Notes under the pieces: model-generated
Seen by the model: the letters and a program-made list of their open reading frames with translations, nothing else
What the model was told of the DNA's origin: nothing
The model's database searches: none
Shown: piece after piece, positions 1-8,276 of the stretch
How positions within the stretch are numbered: the first letter of the stretch is position 1
Layout of the letters: the number at the start of each line of letters is the position of its first letter
Program-made: the position numbers and the translations under genes
Assembly (NCBI RefSeq): GCF_001676785.2
Contig: NZ_CP015910.2
Location: 496,001 to 560,000 of the forward strand
DNA length: 64,000 bases
Reading direction: 5' to 3'
Source: Brachyspira hyodysenteriae ATCC 27164
Lineage (GTDB): Bacteria; Spirochaetota; Brachyspiria; Brachyspirales; Brachyspiraceae

Positions 1-747
1 GGAAAACATCATTTACATGGCGGTGAAAAAGGAATATCATTTCAGCAGTTTGATTCTAAGTTTTTAGATAATCATTCTGTAGTATTTAGCTATAGTTCAA
101 ATGAAGGTGATGAAGGATATCCTGCCAATATGGATATAGATATAACATATTCTTTGACTGATGATAATGAAATAATCATAGAATATTTTGCAGCAGTTAA
201 TGCTCCTACACCAATAAATCTTACTAATCATGCTTATTGGAATCTTAATGGGGAAGATACTATATATGATCATGATTTATTTATAGATTCTTCATTTTAT
301 TTGCCAGTAACAGATGAATGCGTATCTACAGGAGAGATCTTAAAAACAGAAAACACTCCTTTTGATTTTACTAAAACAAAAAAAATAGGTGCTGATATAG
401 AAAAAGCAAATGGTTATGATAATTGTTTTATATTTAATGAAAAAAATATATTATCCCATACCAATGAAGAAGAAAATAATTTAAATAAATTAAGAGCTTC
501 ATGCTATAGTGAAAAAACAGGCATTACTTTAGAGCTTTATACTACAAAACCAGCTATGCATTTCTATTCAGGCAATATGCTTAATAATAGAGAAGTTAGA
601 AATACAGTTTTAAATAAGCATAATGCATTTTGTTTTGAAACAGAGTATTTACCGGGTGCTGTAAACTTCCCGCATTTTCCAAGCATAATATTTGATGCTG
701 ACAGAAATTACAGTCATAAAACAATATATAAATTATCACTAAAATAA
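1..747 (+). CDS. galM: Aldose 1-epimerase (mutarotase), 5' end outside window
   Basis: Interconverts the alpha and beta anomers of aldoses in the cytoplasm. The reading frame is open from base 1, so the first ATG (130) is internal and the N-terminus lies upstream of the window. The visible part begins at the family's conserved HHLHGG segment. NHAYWNLNG supplies the second conserved histidine, and ETEYLPGAVNFP near the C-terminus carries the catalytic glutamate, so the active site looks intact. The 248 visible residues are consistent with loss of roughly the first quarter of a normal mutarotase. The next gene follows after a 37-base spacer. Family assignment is firm; sugar specificity cannot be read. 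Confidence 0.93.
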   Translation, partial: GKHHLHGGEKGISFQQFDSKFLDNHSVVFSYSSNEGDEGYPANMDIDITYSLTDDNEIIIEYFAAVNAPTPINLTNHAYWNLNGEDTIYDHDLFIDSSFYLPVTDECVSTGEILKTENTPFDFTKTKKIGADIEKANGYDNCFIFNEKNILSHTNEEENNLNKLRASCYSEKTGITLELYTTKPAMHFYSGNMLNNREVRNTVLNKHNAFCFETEYLPGAVNFPHFPSIIFDADRNYSHKTIYKLSLK

Positions 748-784
748 TTATAAAGAATTATAAAAAATATTTTTGGAAGGATAT

Positions 785-1432
785 ATGGAGAGTAACAATA
801 AAAAATCAATAATAATAGAGCATTATATAGAAAGGGTAAAAGATTTTAATATACCAGAGTATAAAGTGTTAGATTGGGAATCACAGGAAGCTCAGGAGGC
901 AAGATTTTCTGCTTTGCTTAATCATTTTGATATAAGAAAGTCTATTTTGCTAGATGTTGGCTGCGGGCTTGGACATTTAGCTGAGTATATAGATAAACAG
1001 AATATTAATACTTACTATATTGGTATCGATATAATGCCTGAGATGATTGAGAGGGCTAAGAGTAAAAACTTTAAAAATATCCATCCTCAATTTATGACTA
1101 TAGATTTTTTTAAGAATTCTGATACAAAAGATGATTTTGATTATATATATTCTTCCGGTATATTTAATCTTAATCTTGGAAACAATGAAGAGTTTTTAAA
1201 AAATGCTGTAAAAGATTTTTTGATTGCTGCTAGAAAAGGTGTATGTTTTAATTTGCTTGATATTTCATGCAAAGAAAAATATGGTGATAAATATTATTAC
1301 TATAAAAAAGATGAGGTATTTAATATGATTTGTGATATAGTTAAAGATTTGAATTTACAATGCAAAATAAAAATATCTGATGAGTATTTAAGTAATGATT
1401 TTTCTGTATTCGTAGATTTTTTGCAGTATTAA
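785..1432 (+). CDS. SAM-dependent class I methyltransferase
   Basis: Predicted cytoplasmic methyltransferase of 215 residues. LLDVGCGLGHLAEYI is the glycine-rich SAM-binding motif I, and GIDIMPEMIERA is the acidic motif II that holds the SAM ribose. The substrate cannot be inferred. The frame extends upstream to a TTG at 773, but GGAAGG at 775-780 is a good ribosome site for the ATG at 785, which I take as the start. It may be co-transcribed with galM. The downstream spacer holds a partial copy of the palindromic element (1468-1568). Confidence 0.8.
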   Translation: MESNNKKSIIIEHYIERVKDFNIPEYKVLDWESQEAQEARFSALLNHFDIRKSILLDVGCGLGHLAEYIDKQNINTYYIGIDIMPEMIERAKSKNFKNIHPQFMTIDFFKNSDTKDDFDYIYSSGIFNLNLGNNEEFLKNAVKDFLIAARKGVCFNLLDISCKEKYGDKYYYYKKDEVFNMICDIVKDLNLQCKIKISDEYLSNDFSVFVDFLQY

Positions 1433-1467
1433 TAAATATATTTTTCAAAAATATTGCTTATATAATA

Positions 1468-1568
1468 AAAGCTTGGGCGGGAATGCATTTTCTGATTAAG
1501 CATAAAAATAATTGATATTATAATTTTTAATTAAGTAATGAAGAATAAAGGGCGGGGCATGTAATTAA
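1468..1568 (+). repeat. Partial copy A of six-box palindromic element
   Basis: Only the two outer boxes of one arm remain: CTTGGGCGGGAATGCAT near 1472 and AAAGGGCGGGGCATGTAAT near 1548, about 76 bases apart. Both match boxes 5 and 6 of the full copy at 5176-5505, in the same order, orientation and spacing. The intervening DNA is AT-rich. It lies between two plus-strand genes. Confidence 0.7.
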
Positions 1569-1603
1569 AGTTTTATGTCTTAAATAAAAATAGGAGCATT
1601 AAA

Positions 1604-2365
1604 ATGAAAAAAATATTCATTACAATATTTTCATTTCTATTATTTTTTGCAAATACATTATTCTCACAATTTGATGCTAGCATATATGCACCATTATCTT
1701 TTACATTAACATTTCCTATGTTGGATACTAAAAATGTTAATGTAAATAATCTTAAAGGAAATGGAAGTTTTTCTGCAGGAGTTATAGGAAATTTCGGACA
1801 TAAATTTTCAATAAATGATGGTAAATATTCTATAAGTGTTTTAACAGAGATTGGATATTACAGACAAACTTTTTCAGCATCATTTCATTATTCTTCCATA
1901 GAGTTTAAAGATACTTTAGCTTTTGATACCTTATTAGTTGGTCTAATGCCTAAATTCAATATAGATTTAAAGGATTTGCTTACATCTATAAGTCCGAATT
2001 ATAATATTAAAACAGTATTAAGTATAGGTATTGGTTTTGGAATGAAAATACCTTTTGGAGGATATGCAGAGAGTTATATTGACGGTACAGGAGAAAATCA
2101 AAAACTTTCTTTCAATGATATAAATAAAAATTTTACTTATCCTATTATACCATATATAAAATTGCAATTAGATGATTATTTTTATTTTAATGAACATGTT
2201 GCATTTTTATTTGGATTTAATATAACTTATGACTTTGGTATATTTTATGATATTGATTATATTGACAGTCAGTTAGGAGCTCCGTTATTAAGCAGTTTTA
2301 TAAATAAGTATGGATTTAGCAGTTTAGAAATTGCTTTAAATTTTGGAATAAAATTTGGAAATTAA
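1604..2365 (+). CDS. Secreted, probably outer-membrane beta-barrel protein
   Basis: Unrecognised 253-residue protein. Residues 1-22 form a typical Sec signal peptide: basic start, long Phe/Leu core, and a small-residue region before SQF. The rest alternates hydrophobic and polar residues with many Gly and aromatic positions (for example IGIGFGMKIPFGG and FLFGFNITYDFG) and ends LNFGIKFGN, as expected for barrel strands. It resembles in style the barrel proteins at 34.4-37.6 kb. The ATG at 1604 has a nearby upstream TAGGAG ribosome site. Outer-membrane location is inferred from pattern only. Confidence 0.65.
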   Translation: MKKIFITIFSFLLFFANTLFSQFDASIYAPLSFTLTFPMLDTKNVNVNNLKGNGSFSAGVIGNFGHKFSINDGKYSISVLTEIGYYRQTFSASFHYSSIEFKDTLAFDTLLVGLMPKFNIDLKDLLTSISPNYNIKTVLSIGIGFGMKIPFGGYAESYIDGTGENQKLSFNDINKNFTYPIIPYIKLQLDDYFYFNEHVAFLFGFNITYDFGIFYDIDYIDSQLGAPLLSSFINKYGFSSLEIALNFGIKFGN

Positions 2366-2429
2366 TTTTAATAAAATAAATTATACAAAGTTTTAATATT
2401 TAGTTGTTAATAAGTATGGAGGAAGTTTT

Positions 2430-3044
2430 ATGTTAAAGAAATCATTACTTATTTATATTTTTTTAATTTTCAGTTTTGTTCTATATTCTCAAAATTCACA
2501 AGCGGTGAAAAATTCTTTAGAGGCTGTATCTAAGGCTTATGATATGGAGATTAATTCTTCTTTTGCTTATGCTAAATTTTCAGCAGCTTCAAAAAATAAG
2601 GCTATAGCTAATTTATTTTTATCTGTTTCTGACTCAAAATCTTGTCATGCTAATATTTTATATAATGCTGCTATTCAAGATAAGATAACAGATACTATTT
2701 TAAAAGCTCAGGTAGGAGATCCTAAGGTAGGAACTGACATTGAAAATTTAAAATCAGCTCAATCAATGACTTCTTATGAATATACTAAAATGTATCCTGA
2801 ATTATTGAAAATAATAAATAAAGAAAATAAAAAAGAAATGGCAAATGAGATTAATAATATAATAAAAGTAGAAAAATCTCATAATGCTTTATTTACTAAA
2901 TCTATGAATGATTTGCAAAATAATAAACATTTGGCAGATAAATATTATTTATGTGCAATTTGCGGTTATGTTGAGGCTGATTCAGCACCAGATAAATGTC
3001 CTATATGCGGCAGTTCTAAAAATATATTTGTAGAATATAAATAA
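2430..3044 (+). CDS. Exported rubrerythrin-like protein with rubredoxin tail
   Basis: Residues 1-20 are a Sec signal peptide (MLKKSLLIYIFLIFSFVLYS), which is unusual because rubrerythrins are normally cytoplasmic peroxidases. A four-helix ferritin-like region follows, and the C-terminus has a rubredoxin-type iron site, CAICGYVEADSAPDKCPICG, with two CxxC pairs. Compared from memory with classical rubrerythrin, one Glu is kept near SKAYDMEIN, but the ExxH motif reads KSCH and the first Glu of the third helix is replaced (TSYE). VEKSH keeps the last Glu and His. The di-iron centre may therefore be incomplete. GGAGGA precedes the ATG. A bidirectional terminator follows. Confidence 0.8.
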   Translation: MLKKSLLIYIFLIFSFVLYSQNSQAVKNSLEAVSKAYDMEINSSFAYAKFSAASKNKAIANLFLSVSDSKSCHANILYNAAIQDKITDTILKAQVGDPKVGTDIENLKSAQSMTSYEYTKMYPELLKIINKENKKEMANEINNIIKVEKSHNALFTKSMNDLQNNKHLADKYYLCAICGYVEADSAPDKCPICGSSKNIFVEYK

Positions 3045-3069
3045 TTAATTTTATTATGTATAAAAAATA

Positions 3070-3107
3070 AAAGGCTGTAAGTATAAAACTTTCAGCCTTT
3101 ATTTATT
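3070..3107. terminator. Bidirectional hairpin terminator
   Basis: AAGGCTG and CAGCCTT pair, extended by AAGT/ACTT, with A-rich sequence on one side and T-rich on the other. It lies between the convergent rubrerythrin and alcohol dehydrogenase genes and can serve both. Confidence 0.8.
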
Positions 3108-3124
3108 ATTATACAAAATTATTT

Positions 3125-4369
3125 TTATTTGTTTATAGTACGAATATCTATTACATATCTGAATTTTACTTTTCCGTCTATAACTTTTCTATAAGCTTCT
3201 GATATAGTTTGAGCATCTGCTTTTATTATTTCTACAGTAGGGTAAATATTATTTTCTATAGAATAGTTAAGCATTTCCTGAGTTTCTTTTATGCCTCCTA
3301 TAAGTGAGCCGAATAATTTTTTACTGCCATGCTGTCCCACCATTGCTATAAGAGTGGGCATTTTGGATGTTCTAGGAAGTCCTAATATACACATAGTACC
3401 GCCTCTTTTAAGCATACGCATATACATATTAACATCATAATAAGCTGGAATTGTACTTATTATATAATTAAGAGTGTTATTAACATTTTTTAAATCTTCT
3501 GCATTATTAACATTAACATACTTTACAGCTCCCATATTTAAAGCGTCCTGTCTTTTATCTTCTGTTATATCAAATACAGTAACCTCAGCACCTAATTTTA
3601 CAGCATATTTTACAGCCATAGATCCAAGTCCTCCGAATCCTGCAATACCTATTTTATCGCCTTTTTTTACATTCATAACTTGTATAGGTGAATAAGTTGT
3701 AATACCTGCACAAAGAAGCGGAGCAACTTTATCTAGTTCCGCATTATCTGGTATAAGTATTGCAAAATCTTCAGATACTACTATATTATCAGAGTATCCT
3801 CCTTGAGTGATTTCATTATTATGGAATCTGTCTCTTGAACCGTAAGTATAAACTGCTCTATTTAAACAGTACTGTTCTAAATTATCTAAACAGCTTTCGC
3901 ATTGTCCGCAAGAGTTTACCATACAGCCCACACCTGCAAAATCTCCCACTTTGAATTTTGTTACTGCATTTCCAACCTGTACGACTCTGCCTGCTATTTC
4001 ATGTCCTACAACTAAAGGAGTATTGCTTGATTTTCCTTCAACAACATGTATATCGCTATGGCATATTCCAGCATAAAGTATTTCTATCAAAACATCATTG
4101 CTTCCTACAGCATGTCTTGTAAACTCATGATATTTAAAATCCATATTAGCTGAAACTGCTGCAAAGCCTCTAGTTTTTACTCTGCCGTTTGCATTAGTTT
4201 GTATATTGATAGGGGCTTTTTTCAATTCCTGATTATACATTGCGTTTGAAGAATTATTTTGATTATTAACTGTAGTATTATTTTGTGCAGTTGTCTGAGC
4301 ATTAGAAGAGTCATTACATGATACAATATATAATATTGATATAATAGTTATTAATATAGCTTTTTTCAT
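3125..4369 (-). CDS. Zinc-dependent alcohol dehydrogenase carrying a lipoprotein signal
   Basis: Medium-chain NAD(P)-dependent alcohol dehydrogenase, YahK/cinnamyl-alcohol type, 414 residues. Residues 1-18 (hydrophobic core, then YIVSC) are a lipobox signal peptide with Cys18, followed by an Asn/Gln/Thr-rich linker of about 45 residues. The enzyme domain then starts at RGFAAVSA. Catalytic zinc ligands are in GICHSD and VGHE; the structural zinc motif CGQCESCLDNLEQYC is intact; GFGGLG is the nucleotide-binding turn. AAGGAG precedes the ATG. An enzyme that needs NAD(P)H would be cofactor-starved outside the cytoplasm, so the location is puzzling. The family call is firm; export is inferred from the signal. 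Confidence 0.88.
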   Translation of the reverse strand: MKKAILITIISILYIVSCNDSSNAQTTAQNNTTVNNQNNSSNAMYNQELKKAPINIQTNANGRVKTRGFAAVSANMDFKYHEFTRHAVGSNDVLIEILYAGICHSDIHVVEGKSSNTPLVVGHEIAGRVVQVGNAVTKFKVGDFAGVGCMVNSCGQCESCLDNLEQYCLNRAVYTYGSRDRFHNNEITQGGYSDNIVVSEDFAILIPDNAELDKVAPLLCAGITTYSPIQVMNVKKGDKIGIAGFGGLGSMAVKYAVKLGAEVTVFDITEDKRQDALNMGAVKYVNVNNAEDLKNVNNTLNYIISTIPAYYDVNMYMRMLKRGGTMCILGLPRTSKMPTLIAMVGQHGSKKLFGSLIGGIKETQEMLNYSIENNIYPTVEIIKADAQTISEAYRKVIDGKVKFRYVIDIRTINK

Positions 4370-4402
4370 TTTATAATCTCCTTCATAAATTTATATAATT
4401 AT

Positions 4403-4433
4403 ATTATATCATTGAAGTAAACTCCAGAGTCAA
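4403..4433 (-). promoter_or_regulatory. Possible promoter of the alcohol dehydrogenase gene
   Basis: On the minus strand TTGACT (4433-4428) and TATAAT (4408-4403) are separated by 19 bases, longer than ideal. It sits just upstream of the start codon at 4369. Confidence 0.4.
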
Positions 4434-4465
4434 GAAATTTTTTTAAATTTATTCATATATTGAAT

Positions 4466-4620
4466 TTTCTTCTAAATCCCGCCCATTTTATTTTACTATT
4501 TTCTTTGTTATTATTATTCTATTATTATTTTTAGTTTTCACTATTAGTATTACGCCCTCTCTAGATTTTTTAGATTTGGAATTTCCCTACCGTATTTAGA
4601 ATGGTATTATGAATAATCAT
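4466..4620 (+). repeat. Partial copy B (left arm) of palindromic element
   Basis: Begins CTTCTAAATCCCGCCC and contains boxes 1 (CCCGCCC, 4478-4484), 2 (degenerate, near 4552) and 3 (degenerate, CTACCGTATTTAGAATGG, near 4588). It is nearly co-linear with the left arm of full copy C at 5176-5325, in the same orientation, so hicBA lies between two direct repeats. Confidence 0.75.
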
Positions 4621-4766
4621 TGAAATATTATATAAAAATTTTCTAATTATATACTACTAATAATAATGATGTTATAGAAAATATAAAAAAATTGAAGATA
4701 AATATATTTTATAATATATTGTTTTTTTTATTGATATTAAATATAATTATTACAGAGGTATCTATT

Positions 4767-4967
4767 ATGGTTTTTAAAGTTATTGTACATCAAGATGAGG
4801 ATGGTTTTTGGGCAGAAGTTCCATCTATAAAAGGGTGTTTTACTCAAGCTGATACTATGGAAGAATTAGAATTCAATATAAAAGAAGCTATTGAAGGATG
4901 TCTTTCAGTTGATATTGAAGAATATAATAAAGATAATATTGTAAAAACTATTGATGTAGTATTATGA
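4767..4967 (+). CDS. hicB: HicB-type antitoxin
   Basis: Antitoxin of a type II HicBA pair, 66 residues. FKVIVHQDEDGFWAEVPSIKGC is the HicB partial RNase-H fold signature, followed by the EELEFNIKEAIEG helix. It binds and masks HicA. It lacks the separate DNA-binding domain of longer HicB proteins, so autoregulation is not evident. The frame opens upstream at 4692, but that extension is hydrophobic and unlike the family; AGAGGT at 4754-4759 supports the ATG at 4767. Its stop overlaps the hicA start (ATGA), indicating translational coupling. Antitoxin-first order is the reverse of the commonest hicAB layout. Confidence 0.9.
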   Translation: MVFKVIVHQDEDGFWAEVPSIKGCFTQADTMEELEFNIKEAIEGCLSVDIEEYNKDNIVKTIDVVL

Positions 4968-5170
4968 AAACCATAAGTGGTAAAAAATTTTGTAAATTAT
5001 TAGAGAATCATGGTTGGGTTCTTGCTAGAATAAATGGAAGTCATTATATTTATGTAAAATCAGGAAGTGATTTTAGAATATCGATACCAGTACATAAAAA
5101 TGATGATTTAAAGATAGGGCTTTTGAAAAAATTATTAAAGATTACCAATATATCGGAAGATGAACTATAA
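4964..5170 (+). CDS. hicA: HicA mRNA-interferase toxin
   Basis: Translation-dependent mRNA interferase of 68 residues, the normal HicA size, with a double-stranded-RNA-binding fold. The signature GWVLARINGSHYIY contains the catalytic histidine (His27), followed by ISIPVHKNDDLKIGLLKKLLK, typical of the family. The toxin looks intact. It overlaps hicB by four bases. The palindromic element copy C starts only a few bases after its stop, and its left arm duplicates the sequence upstream of hicB. Confidence 0.92.
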   Translation: MKTISGKKFCKLLENHGWVLARINGSHYIYVKSGSDFRISIPVHKNDDLKIGLLKKLLKITNISEDEL

Positions 5171-5175
5171 TAACT

Positions 5176-5505
5176 TTCTTCTAAATCCCGCCCATTTTGT
5201 TTTATTGTTTTCTTTGTAATCATTATTCTATTATTTTTTTAGATTTCACTGTTGCTATAACGCCCGCCCTAGATTTGTTTAGATTTTGAATTTTCACACC
5301 GCACGCAGAATGGCATTATAAATATAAATTAGTTTTGAATATTAATTTTTATTATATATAAAATCTGACTAACCGTGCGTTGAATGCATTTTTTATTTAA
5401 TAATCGTTTGGGTGGGTGCTTTAATTTCTTATTTGACTGTAAAGATAATAAAAATTAGAATTTCAAAATAATGTTGTATAAACAAAAGGGCGGGGTGTGT
5501 AATAA
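5176..5505 (+). repeat. Full copy C of six-box palindromic element
   Basis: Six GC-rich boxes in AT-rich DNA: CCCGCCC (5187), GCCCGCCC (5262), ACCGCACGCAGAAT (5298), ACCGTGCGTTGAATGCAT (5372), TTGGGTGGGTG (5408) and GGGCGGGG (5488). Boxes 1/6, 2/5 and 3/4 are mutually inverted around a centre near 5340. It separates hicA from the leuS promoter. Confidence 0.85.
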
Positions 5506-5526
5506 AATTTAAAATAATATTATCAC

Positions 5527-5555
5527 TTGAAAAATATATGAATTTGCAATATAAT
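5527..5555 (+). promoter_or_regulatory. leuS promoter
   Basis: TTGAAA (5527-5532), a 17-base spacer and TATAAT (5550-5555) place transcription start near 5562, giving a leader of about 80 bases before leuS. The leader shows no T-box features. Confidence 0.7.
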
Positions 5556-5641
5556 TTTTGACATTAAAAATATGTAAACTAAATTTTAATATTTTAATAA
5601 AAATTAATAGTATCTATCAAACAAACTACGGAGTGTTAATC

Positions 5642-8203
5642 ATGGAATATAATTTTACTACCATTGAAAAGAAATGGCAGAAATTCTGGAAAGATAATCA
5701 GTCTTTCAAAACAGTATCTAAACCTACAGACAAAAAATACTATGTACTAGAAATGTTTCCATACCCATCTGGAAAAATGCATATGGGGCACGTTTCTAAT
5801 TATACTATAGCTGACTCTATAGCTAGATACTATAAACTGTTAGGATATGATATTTTACACCCAATGGGTTGGGACGCTTTTGGTATGCCTGCAGAAAATG
5901 CTGCTATAGAACATAAAACTCACCCTGCTGAATGGACTTTAAAAAATATTGCTAATATGAAAGATCAGTTAAACTTACTTGGATATTCTTATGATTGGGA
6001 TAGAGAAGTTACTACTTGTTTGCCTGATTATTATAAATGGGGACAATGGTTCATATTAAAAATGTATGAGAAAGGTCTTTTATATAGAAAAGGTGGAGAT
6101 GTTAACTGGTGCGATCATTGTAATACAGTACTTGCAAATGAACAGGTTACTCCTGAAGGTACTTGCTGGAGATGCGACGGAGAAGTTACTAAAAAGAAAC
6201 TTGAACAATGGTATATAAAAGTTACTGATTATGCAGAACAATTAGATGCAGATTTGAAATTATTAGAAGGTTATTGGCCTGATAATGTTATAGCTATGCA
6301 GAAAAACTGGATAGGAAGAAGTGTAGGTGCTTATATCAATTTCAATTTAGATGACGGTAAAGCTTTCCCTATATTTACAACTCGTCCAGACACTATTTAT
6401 GGTGTTACTTATATGGCTATAGCTTGGAACTATGATGGACTTTTAGATATGTGTACCACTGAACAGAAGAGTGCTGTAGAGGAGTTCATTAAAAAGTCTG
6501 CTAAAATAGACCAAAAAACAGATTATGAGAAAGAAGGTGTATTCACTGGAAGATATGTAGTTAATCCATTTAATGGCGAGAAAGCTCCTTTATATGCTGC
6601 TAATTTCGTTTTAGCTGAGTATGGTAGCGGTGCTGTAATGGCTGTTCCTGCTCATGACCAAAGGGACTTTGAATTTGCTAAAAAATACAATATTCCTGTA
6701 AAAGTTGTTATACAAAATGCTGATAATTCTTTAAAAGCTGAAAACATGACAGAGGCTTATACTGAAGACGGTACAGTTGTTAATTCAGATATTTTAAATG
6801 GACTTTCTTCAAGAGATGCTATAAAAAGAGCAATAGAGTATGCTACAGAAAAAGGCTTTGGAAAAGAGAAAGTTCAGTATAAACTTAGAGACTGGCTTAT
6901 ATCAAGACAAAGATATTGGGGCAATCCTTTACCATTTGTACATTGTGAGAAATGCGGTGTTGTTCCTGTACCTGAAAGCGAACTTCCTATAACACTTCCT
7001 ATGGATATAGAGTTTACAGTTGGTGATAACCCTCTTAAAAAATCAGAATCATTCGTTAATACGACTTGTCCTAAATGCGGCGGCAAGGCTAGAAGAGAAA
7101 CTGATACTATGGATACATTCACATGCAGTTCCTGGTATTATGCTAGATATACAGATGCTCATAACAATCAGATGCCTTTCGATCCTTCAGCTGCAAATGC
7201 TTGGCTTGGAGTTGATCAGTATATAGGCGGTATTGAACATGCTTGTATGCATCTTTTATATTCAAGATTCTGGTACAAGTTTATGAGAGATATAGGACTC
7301 GTTAAAGGTGATGAGCCTTTCAATAGACTTCTTACTCAAGGTATGGTTTTAGCAAATAGCTATGAATCAAGAGAGTTAAAGAAATTCTATACTCAGGAAC
7401 AAATGAACAATAAAGAGTATGAGAAAGATGGAATTAAAAAAGAAGACATTATAGTAAAAATGGAAAAGATGTCTAAATCAAAAGCTAATGGTATTGATCC
7501 TGCTGAGATTATAGAACTTTTTGGTGCTGATGCTGTTAGAATATTCGTTATGTTTGTTGCTCCTCCTGAAAAAGATAAAGAATGGTCTGATGAAGGTGTT
7601 AAAGGTTCTTCAAGATTCTTAAATAGAATTTGGAACTTATTCCTTAAATACAAAGATGAAGAAGCATTCAAAAACGGCAAATCATTTGATTATAATAACC
7701 TTTCAAAAGAAGGACAAAAATTATTCAGAAAATACAATAAAACTATTAAGAAAGTTACAATAGATATTAAAGACAGATTCCATTTCAATACTGCAATTGC
7801 TGCTTTGATGGAGCTTTTGAATGATATGTCTGTAATAAAATTAGCTAATAATGATGATTATGCTATGTTTAAAGAAGTTATAAGAGGATATTTAATACTT
7901 CTTAATCCTATAGCTCCTCATATGACAGAAGAACTTTATCAGATATTAAACTTCGGAAAAATGATACTCGAAGAAAGATGGGTTGAACATGATGAACAGT
8001 ATTGCAAAGATGATACATTCGAGTTAGTATTCCAAGTTAATGGTAAGATAAGAGACAGAATAGAAGCTGATGTTAATATAAGCGAAGATGATGCAAAAGC
8101 TCAGGCATTAGCAAGCGAAAAAGTTAAAGCATTCACAGACGGTAAAAACATTGTTAAAGTTGTTTATGTTAAAGGAAAACTTGTAAATATAGTTGTAAAA
8201 TAA
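5642..8203 (+). CDS. leuS: Leucyl-tRNA synthetase
   Basis: Charges tRNA-Leu with leucine; cytoplasmic class Ia synthetase of 853 residues, normal bacterial length. PYPSGKMHMGHVSN contains the HIGH-type signature and MEKMSKSKANGIDP the KMSKS loop. The editing domain holds FTTRPDTIYGVTY. Zinc-type Cys pairs are visible (CDHC/CWRC and CEKC/CPKC), and the C-terminus ends in the usual small domain. The frame extends to a TTG at 5558, but that TTG lies in the transcription-start region; ACGGAG at 5628-5633 and the family-typical MEYNFTTIEKKWQKFW support ATG 5642. It has its own promoter and terminator and is flanked by inverted copies (C and D) of the palindromic element. Confidence 0.98.
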   Translation: MEYNFTTIEKKWQKFWKDNQSFKTVSKPTDKKYYVLEMFPYPSGKMHMGHVSNYTIADSIARYYKLLGYDILHPMGWDAFGMPAENAAIEHKTHPAEWTLKNIANMKDQLNLLGYSYDWDREVTTCLPDYYKWGQWFILKMYEKGLLYRKGGDVNWCDHCNTVLANEQVTPEGTCWRCDGEVTKKKLEQWYIKVTDYAEQLDADLKLLEGYWPDNVIAMQKNWIGRSVGAYINFNLDDGKAFPIFTTRPDTIYGVTYMAIAWNYDGLLDMCTTEQKSAVEEFIKKSAKIDQKTDYEKEGVFTGRYVVNPFNGEKAPLYAANFVLAEYGSGAVMAVPAHDQRDFEFAKKYNIPVKVVIQNADNSLKAENMTEAYTEDGTVVNSDILNGLSSRDAIKRAIEYATEKGFGKEKVQYKLRDWLISRQRYWGNPLPFVHCEKCGVVPVPESELPITLPMDIEFTVGDNPLKKSESFVNTTCPKCGGKARRETDTMDTFTCSSWYYARYTDAHNNQMPFDPSAANAWLGVDQYIGGIEHACMHLLYSRFWYKFMRDIGLVKGDEPFNRLLTQGMVLANSYESRELKKFYTQEQMNNKEYEKDGIKKEDIIVKMEKMSKSKANGIDPAEIIELFGADAVRIFVMFVAPPEKDKEWSDEGVKGSSRFLNRIWNLFLKYKDEEAFKNGKSFDYNNLSKEGQKLFRKYNKTIKKVTIDIKDRFHFNTAIAALMELLNDMSVIKLANNDDYAMFKEVIRGYLILLNPIAPHMTEELYQILNFGKMILEERWVEHDEQYCKDDTFELVFQVNGKIRDRIEADVNISEDDAKAQALASEKVKAFTDGKNIVKVVYVKGKLVNIVVK

Positions 8204-8231
8204 AACATTATTACTTAAAAAATAAAAAGAT

Positions 8232-8269
8232 TAAAGAGTATGGATTAAAAAAGTCCGTACTCTTTTTTA
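8232..8269 (+). terminator. leuS terminator
   Basis: AAAGAGTA...GGA pairs with TCC...TACTCTTT and is followed by a run of T. It begins about 30 bases after the leuS stop. Confidence 0.85.
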
Positions 8270-8276
8270 TTTTAAT

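Noticed and set aside
5176-5505. CRISPR array or G-quadruplex interpretation of the GC-rich boxes
   Set aside because: Boxes are not identical direct repeats with spacers, and each has at most two G-runs.
5503-5641. T-box leader upstream of leuS
   Set aside because: Only about 80 bases of leader and no T-box or specifier structure; the gene has a simple promoter.
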